A stretch of 18,941 nucleotides of DNA from Acetobacteraceae bacterium (lineage in GTDB: Bacteria; Pseudomonadota; Alphaproteobacteria; Acetobacterales; Acetobacteraceae), in NCBI GenBank assembly GCA_947476855.1, contig CANJSR010000033.1:1-18941 (forward strand), written 5' to 3'. Shown here in pieces: positions 16,957 through 18,941 of the stretch (position 1 is the first letter of the stretch; each line of letters starts with the position of its first letter). Position numbers and translations under genes: made by a program. Below the pieces are notes generated by a model that was not told where the DNA came from, did not search any database, and was given only the letters and a program-made list of their open reading frames with translations.

Positions 16957-16998
16957 ATTCTTGGCCGACGGTCTGTCACTCACATTGATCTGGGTCAA
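16957..16998 (-). promoter_or_regulatory. FNR/FixK-type box and -10 element ahead of the receiver-only gene
   Basis: TTGAT-CTGG-GTCAA at 16985-16998 matches the anaerobox TTGAT-N4-ATCAA in nine of ten defined bases. On the minus strand the hexamer AAGAAT (16957-16962) is centred exactly 32 bp from the box centre, the spacing of class II FNR/FixK promoters (-41.5 box, -10 element). The implied start near 16950 gives a leader of about 46 nt before ATG 16904. The gap between the two regulator genes is only 110 bp. Confidence 0.65.
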
Positions 16999-17014
16999 CA
17001 AAGCCGGAGCCGGA

Positions 17015-17620
17015 TCATTCGGCGTCCAACACCATTCGCACAAGGTCCGGCAGGCTTCTCGCCGCCATTTTTTCCATCACCCGGGCGCGCTGTACCTCAA
17101 CCGTGCGCGGGCTGGTTCCCAGGTCATAGGCGATCGTCTTGTTCGGCAGGCCCTCGACCAGCTTGTCCAGAACCTCCCGCTCCCGCTTGGTCAGATTGGC
17201 GAGGCGGCTACGGATCAGGTCGCGCGCGATGGCTTTCTCATGCGTCGCGAGGCTGGCTTTCAGCGCGTCGCGCAGGACACGCAGCAGACGTTCGTCATCA
17301 AATGGCTTTTCCAGGAAATCGGCGGCACCGGTCTTCAGCGCCTCCACCGCGATCGGGATGTCGCCGTGCCCGGTCATGATGACAACCGGCAACTGGCTGC
17401 CGAGTTCCGTCAGCCTGCGTTGCAGCGTCAGTCCGTCGATATCGGGCATCCGCACATCGGTCAGCACGCAGCCCGACCGCAGCGCGGCTGCCGCCCCCAG
17501 GAACTCCGCCGCCGACGAGTAGGTGCGCGCGCCAAGGCCCGCCGCGTCGAGCAGCATCTGAAGTGAGTCCCGCACAGCCGGGTCGTCATCAACGATATGG
17601 ACCAGGGCTGCCTCGGTCAC
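17015..17620 (-). CDS. fixJ: FixJ-family response regulator (receiver + LuxR-type HTH)
   Basis: The protein is 201 aa, the usual FixJ length. The start is GTG 17620, preceded by GGGAGGG at about 8 nt. The receiver has Asp11-13, phospho-acceptor Asp55 in VLTDVRMPDIDG, Thr83 in IMTGHGD and Lys105 in FLEKPFDD. A linker leads to a GerE/LuxR helix-turn-helix (about 140-196) with LTKREREVLDKLVEGLPNKT and SPRTVEVQRARVMEKM. FixJ proteins are phosphorylated by FixL-type haem or PAS kinases under low oxygen and activate fixK genes. A FixK-like gene stands divergently 125 bp away, but no kinase gene is in the window, so the input signal is unknown. The symbol names the family. Confidence 0.9.
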   Translation of the reverse strand: MTEAALVHIVDDDPAVRDSLQMLLDAAGLGARTYSSAAEFLGAAAALRSGCVLTDVRMPDIDGLTLQRRLTELGSQLPVVIMTGHGDIPIAVEALKTGAADFLEKPFDDERLLRVLRDALKASLATHEKAIARDLIRSRLANLTKREREVLDKLVEGLPNKTIAYDLGTSPRTVEVQRARVMEKMAARSLPDLVRMVLDAE

Positions 17621-17649
17621 GCGTCGCTCCCTCCCACGGCAGGCTTCAT

Positions 17650-17667
17650 ACGTAATATCCCGTACGT
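17650..17667. promoter_or_regulatory. Dyad in the fixJ-fixK divergent region
   Basis: ACGTA-N8-TACGT is an 18-bp inverted repeat in the 125-bp gap between the FixJ-like and Crp/Fnr-like genes. GTACGTTG at 17662-17669 resembles the FixJ half-site GTAMGTAG as I recall it from rhizobia (7 of 8). It lies about 87 bp ahead of the Crp/Fnr start and 38 bp ahead of the fixJ start. No anaerobox was seen in this gap. Confidence 0.45.
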
Positions 17668-17745
17668 TGCTTTCCGAATTTTGGCAAAGCCCGCACGCGC
17701 GCATCCTGTCCCTGGATCAGACGACGCCTTCGGGGAGATATCGAA

Positions 17746-18432
17746 ATGCACGCCGTGGCAGAAAGCCGGTCGATCGACCGGGACCGCCTTGTTCGGCCCG
17801 ACAGCCTGGACCTGCTGGAGCAGTTCGGGACGACGGTGCAGGCCACGCGTGAGCAGGAAATCCATGCCGAGGGCGATGACGCGCATTATTGCTACCGGGT
17901 TGTCAGCGGCTGCGTCCGCTCGGTCCGGCTGACCGAGGACGGGCGCCGGCAGGTCGGTGAATTCCACCTGCCGGGCGACATGTTCGGCCTGGACGACCTT
18001 GATACCCATGATTTTTCCGCCGAAGCCGTCACCGACGCGGTCCTGCGCCGCTATCCCCGCCGGATGGTGGAGAATCTGGCTGAGAGCCATGCCGCGCTGT
18101 CCCGCCGGTTGCGCGACCTGGCGTTCTCCAGCCTGCGCGCGGCGCATGGGCGGATGCTGCTGCTGGGCTGCGGCACCGCGCCCGAGCGGGTCGCCGCCTT
18201 CCTGCTGGAGATGGAGCGGCGCCTGGGCCACCAGGGCAAGGGCATGATGGACCTGCCGATGGGCCGCGCCGACATGGCCGACCACCTGGGCCTGACCGTC
18301 GAGACGATCTGCCGCGTGCTGGCCGGCCTGAAGCGGGACGGCGCTGTCCTGACCGGCCGCACTGGCGTGTGCCTGCGCAACCATGGGGCGCTGGAGGATA
18401 TCGCGGCTCCGGTCATGGTTCCGGCCGGGTGA
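17746..18432 (+). CDS. Crp/Fnr-family transcriptional regulator, FixK-like
   Basis: The protein is 228 aa. ATG 17746 follows GGGGAG at 8 nt. The cyclic-nucleotide-binding-like sensor domain includes YRVVSGCVRSVRLTEDGRRQ (50-69) and FHLPGDMFGLD (73-83), a wording typical of FixK. The dimerisation helix (about 112-137) leads to the helix-turn-helix MGRADMADHLGLTVETICRV (172-191). The recognition helix has Glu186 and Arg190 in the E-x3-R arrangement that reads TTGAT half-sites. The N-terminal cysteine cluster that holds the FNR iron-sulphur centre is absent, so oxygen is probably not sensed that way. Cys189 occupies the position of FNR Ser212. The context suggests activation by the FixJ homologue and action on the box at 16985-16998. 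Confidence 0.92.
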   Translation: MHAVAESRSIDRDRLVRPDSLDLLEQFGTTVQATREQEIHAEGDDAHYCYRVVSGCVRSVRLTEDGRRQVGEFHLPGDMFGLDDLDTHDFSAEAVTDAVLRRYPRRMVENLAESHAALSRRLRDLAFSSLRAAHGRMLLLGCGTAPERVAAFLLEMERRLGHQGKGMMDLPMGRADMADHLGLTVETICRVLAGLKRDGAVLTGRTGVCLRNHGALEDIAAPVMVPAG

Positions 18433-18503
18433 TCCGCGCGTTGCCGTTGGCCTGAAAGGCGGCGTAGTCTGGCGGCCAATATGAAGCTGCTGGAGGAGCC
18501 ACC

Positions 18504-18941
18504 ATGGACGCGGTCAACCTGTTGATGACCCGCGAATCGGCCATGAAGCTGCAAGCGCCCGGGCCGAGCGATGATGAACTGGACCAGATGTTCGCGAGTG
18601 CGGGGCGGGCGCCGGATCACGGCAAGCTCCGCCCGTGGCGTTTCGTGGTCATCCCGACCGACCGCCGCGCCGCCTTTGGGGAGGTGATGGCGGACTCCCT
18701 GCGCCGTCGGATGCCCGAGGCCTCGGCCGACATGGTGCAGCGGGAACGGGACAAGGCGATGCGCGCGCCGGTGATCGTCGTGGTCGCCGCGCGGGTCCAG
18801 AAGGGCCACAAGATTCCAGAGATCGAGCAGATTGCCGCGGCCTCGGCGGCCGCGCAGACGATCATGCTGGCCGCGCCGGCGCTGGGCTATGGCGCAATGT
18901 GGAAGACCGGCGACCCGGCCTATGATCCGTCCGTGCGCCAG
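18504..18941 (+). CDS. Nitroreductase-family protein, YdjA-like (partial, 3' end missing)
   Basis: The first 146 residues are in the window; the gene continues to the right. ATG 18504 follows GGAGGA by 6 nt. The sequence tracks E. coli YdjA: MDAVNLLMTRESAMKLQAPG at the start, GRAPDHGKLRPWRFVVIP (34-51, FMN-binding region), APVIVVVAA, KGHKIPEIEQ and ALGYGAMWKTG. YdjA-type proteins are small FMN-dependent NAD(P)H oxidoreductases of uncertain natural substrate. It follows the Crp/Fnr gene by 71 bp on the same strand and may belong to its regulon, though no anaerobox is seen in that gap. Confidence 0.88.
   Translation, partial: MDAVNLLMTRESAMKLQAPGPSDDELDQMFASAGRAPDHGKLRPWRFVVIPTDRRAAFGEVMADSLRRRMPEASADMVQRERDKAMRAPVIVVVAARVQKGHKIPEIEQIAAASAAAQTIMLAAPALGYGAMWKTGDPAYDPSVRQ

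Noticed and set aside
17674..17695. TTTTGGCAAAGCCCGCA as a sigma54 promoter for the Crp/Fnr gene
   Set aside because: The GG and GC elements are two bases too close for the -24/-12 spacing.
18635..18925. A 96-codon plus-strand open frame at the right edge
   Set aside because: It is out of frame with the nitroreductase starting at 18504, whose YdjA-like sequence stays open to the end of the window.

Overview
The window comes from a GC-rich bacterium, most likely an alphaproteobacterium of the Acetobacteraceae type. This is inferred from the gene mix: a Bug-type solute receptor, a Hint_2-domain protein with an N-terminal beta-repeat region, a FixJ/FixK-like regulator pair, GluQRS, and GC-rich palindromic elements in intergenic gaps. 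No rRNA, tRNA, CRISPR array, transposase or phage gene is visible. Most of the window is ordinary chromosomal metabolism and regulation, with tight operon overlaps and good Shine-Dalgarno sequences.

Layout. 1-2010 (+): the end of a peptide/nickel-type ABC permease, then the two ATPases (DppD-like, DppF-like), each joined by an ATGA overlap. 2038-2186: a palindromic repeat between convergent genes. 2222-5430 (-): an FAD oxidoreductase of the L-2-hydroxyglutarate oxidase type, a 230-bp near-palindrome, then a thiolase-fold protein and its DUF35 zinc-ribbon/OB partner. 5495-6418 (+): a ketopantoate-reductase-family enzyme. 6467-7829 (-): an orphan BrnA-like protein and GluQRS. 7879-9246 (+): a serine esterase and an HNH endonuclease. 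9262-11328 (-): a large Hint-domain protein. 11678-13007 (-): a Bug receptor and a small ABM monooxygenase, divergent from 13144-14804 (+), a hotdog thioesterase and an MFS transporter. 14863-14969: a second copy of the first palindromic repeat, again between convergent genes. 14989-16407 (-): an FMO-like flavoprotein. 16533-18941: a receiver-only regulator, a FixJ-type regulator, a Crp/Fnr (FixK-like) regulator and the start of a YdjA-like nitroreductase.

Two places stand out. First, the thiolase-fold/DUF35 pair lacks the standard thiolase nucleophilic cysteine and carries tyrosines where thiolases carry histidines. This resembles the Ltp2-ChsH2 aldolase arrangement and suggests C-C cleavage by a non-thiolase mechanism. 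Second, the 16.5-18.9 kb block looks like a compact FixJ-FixK circuit: a TTGAT-N4-GTCAA box sits exactly 32 bp from a -10-like hexamer ahead of a receiver-only gene, and an ACGTA-N8-TACGT dyad lies between fixJ and fixK. The receiver-only protein could act as a feedback phosphate sink. No sensor kinase is in the window. These are inferences from sequence alone.
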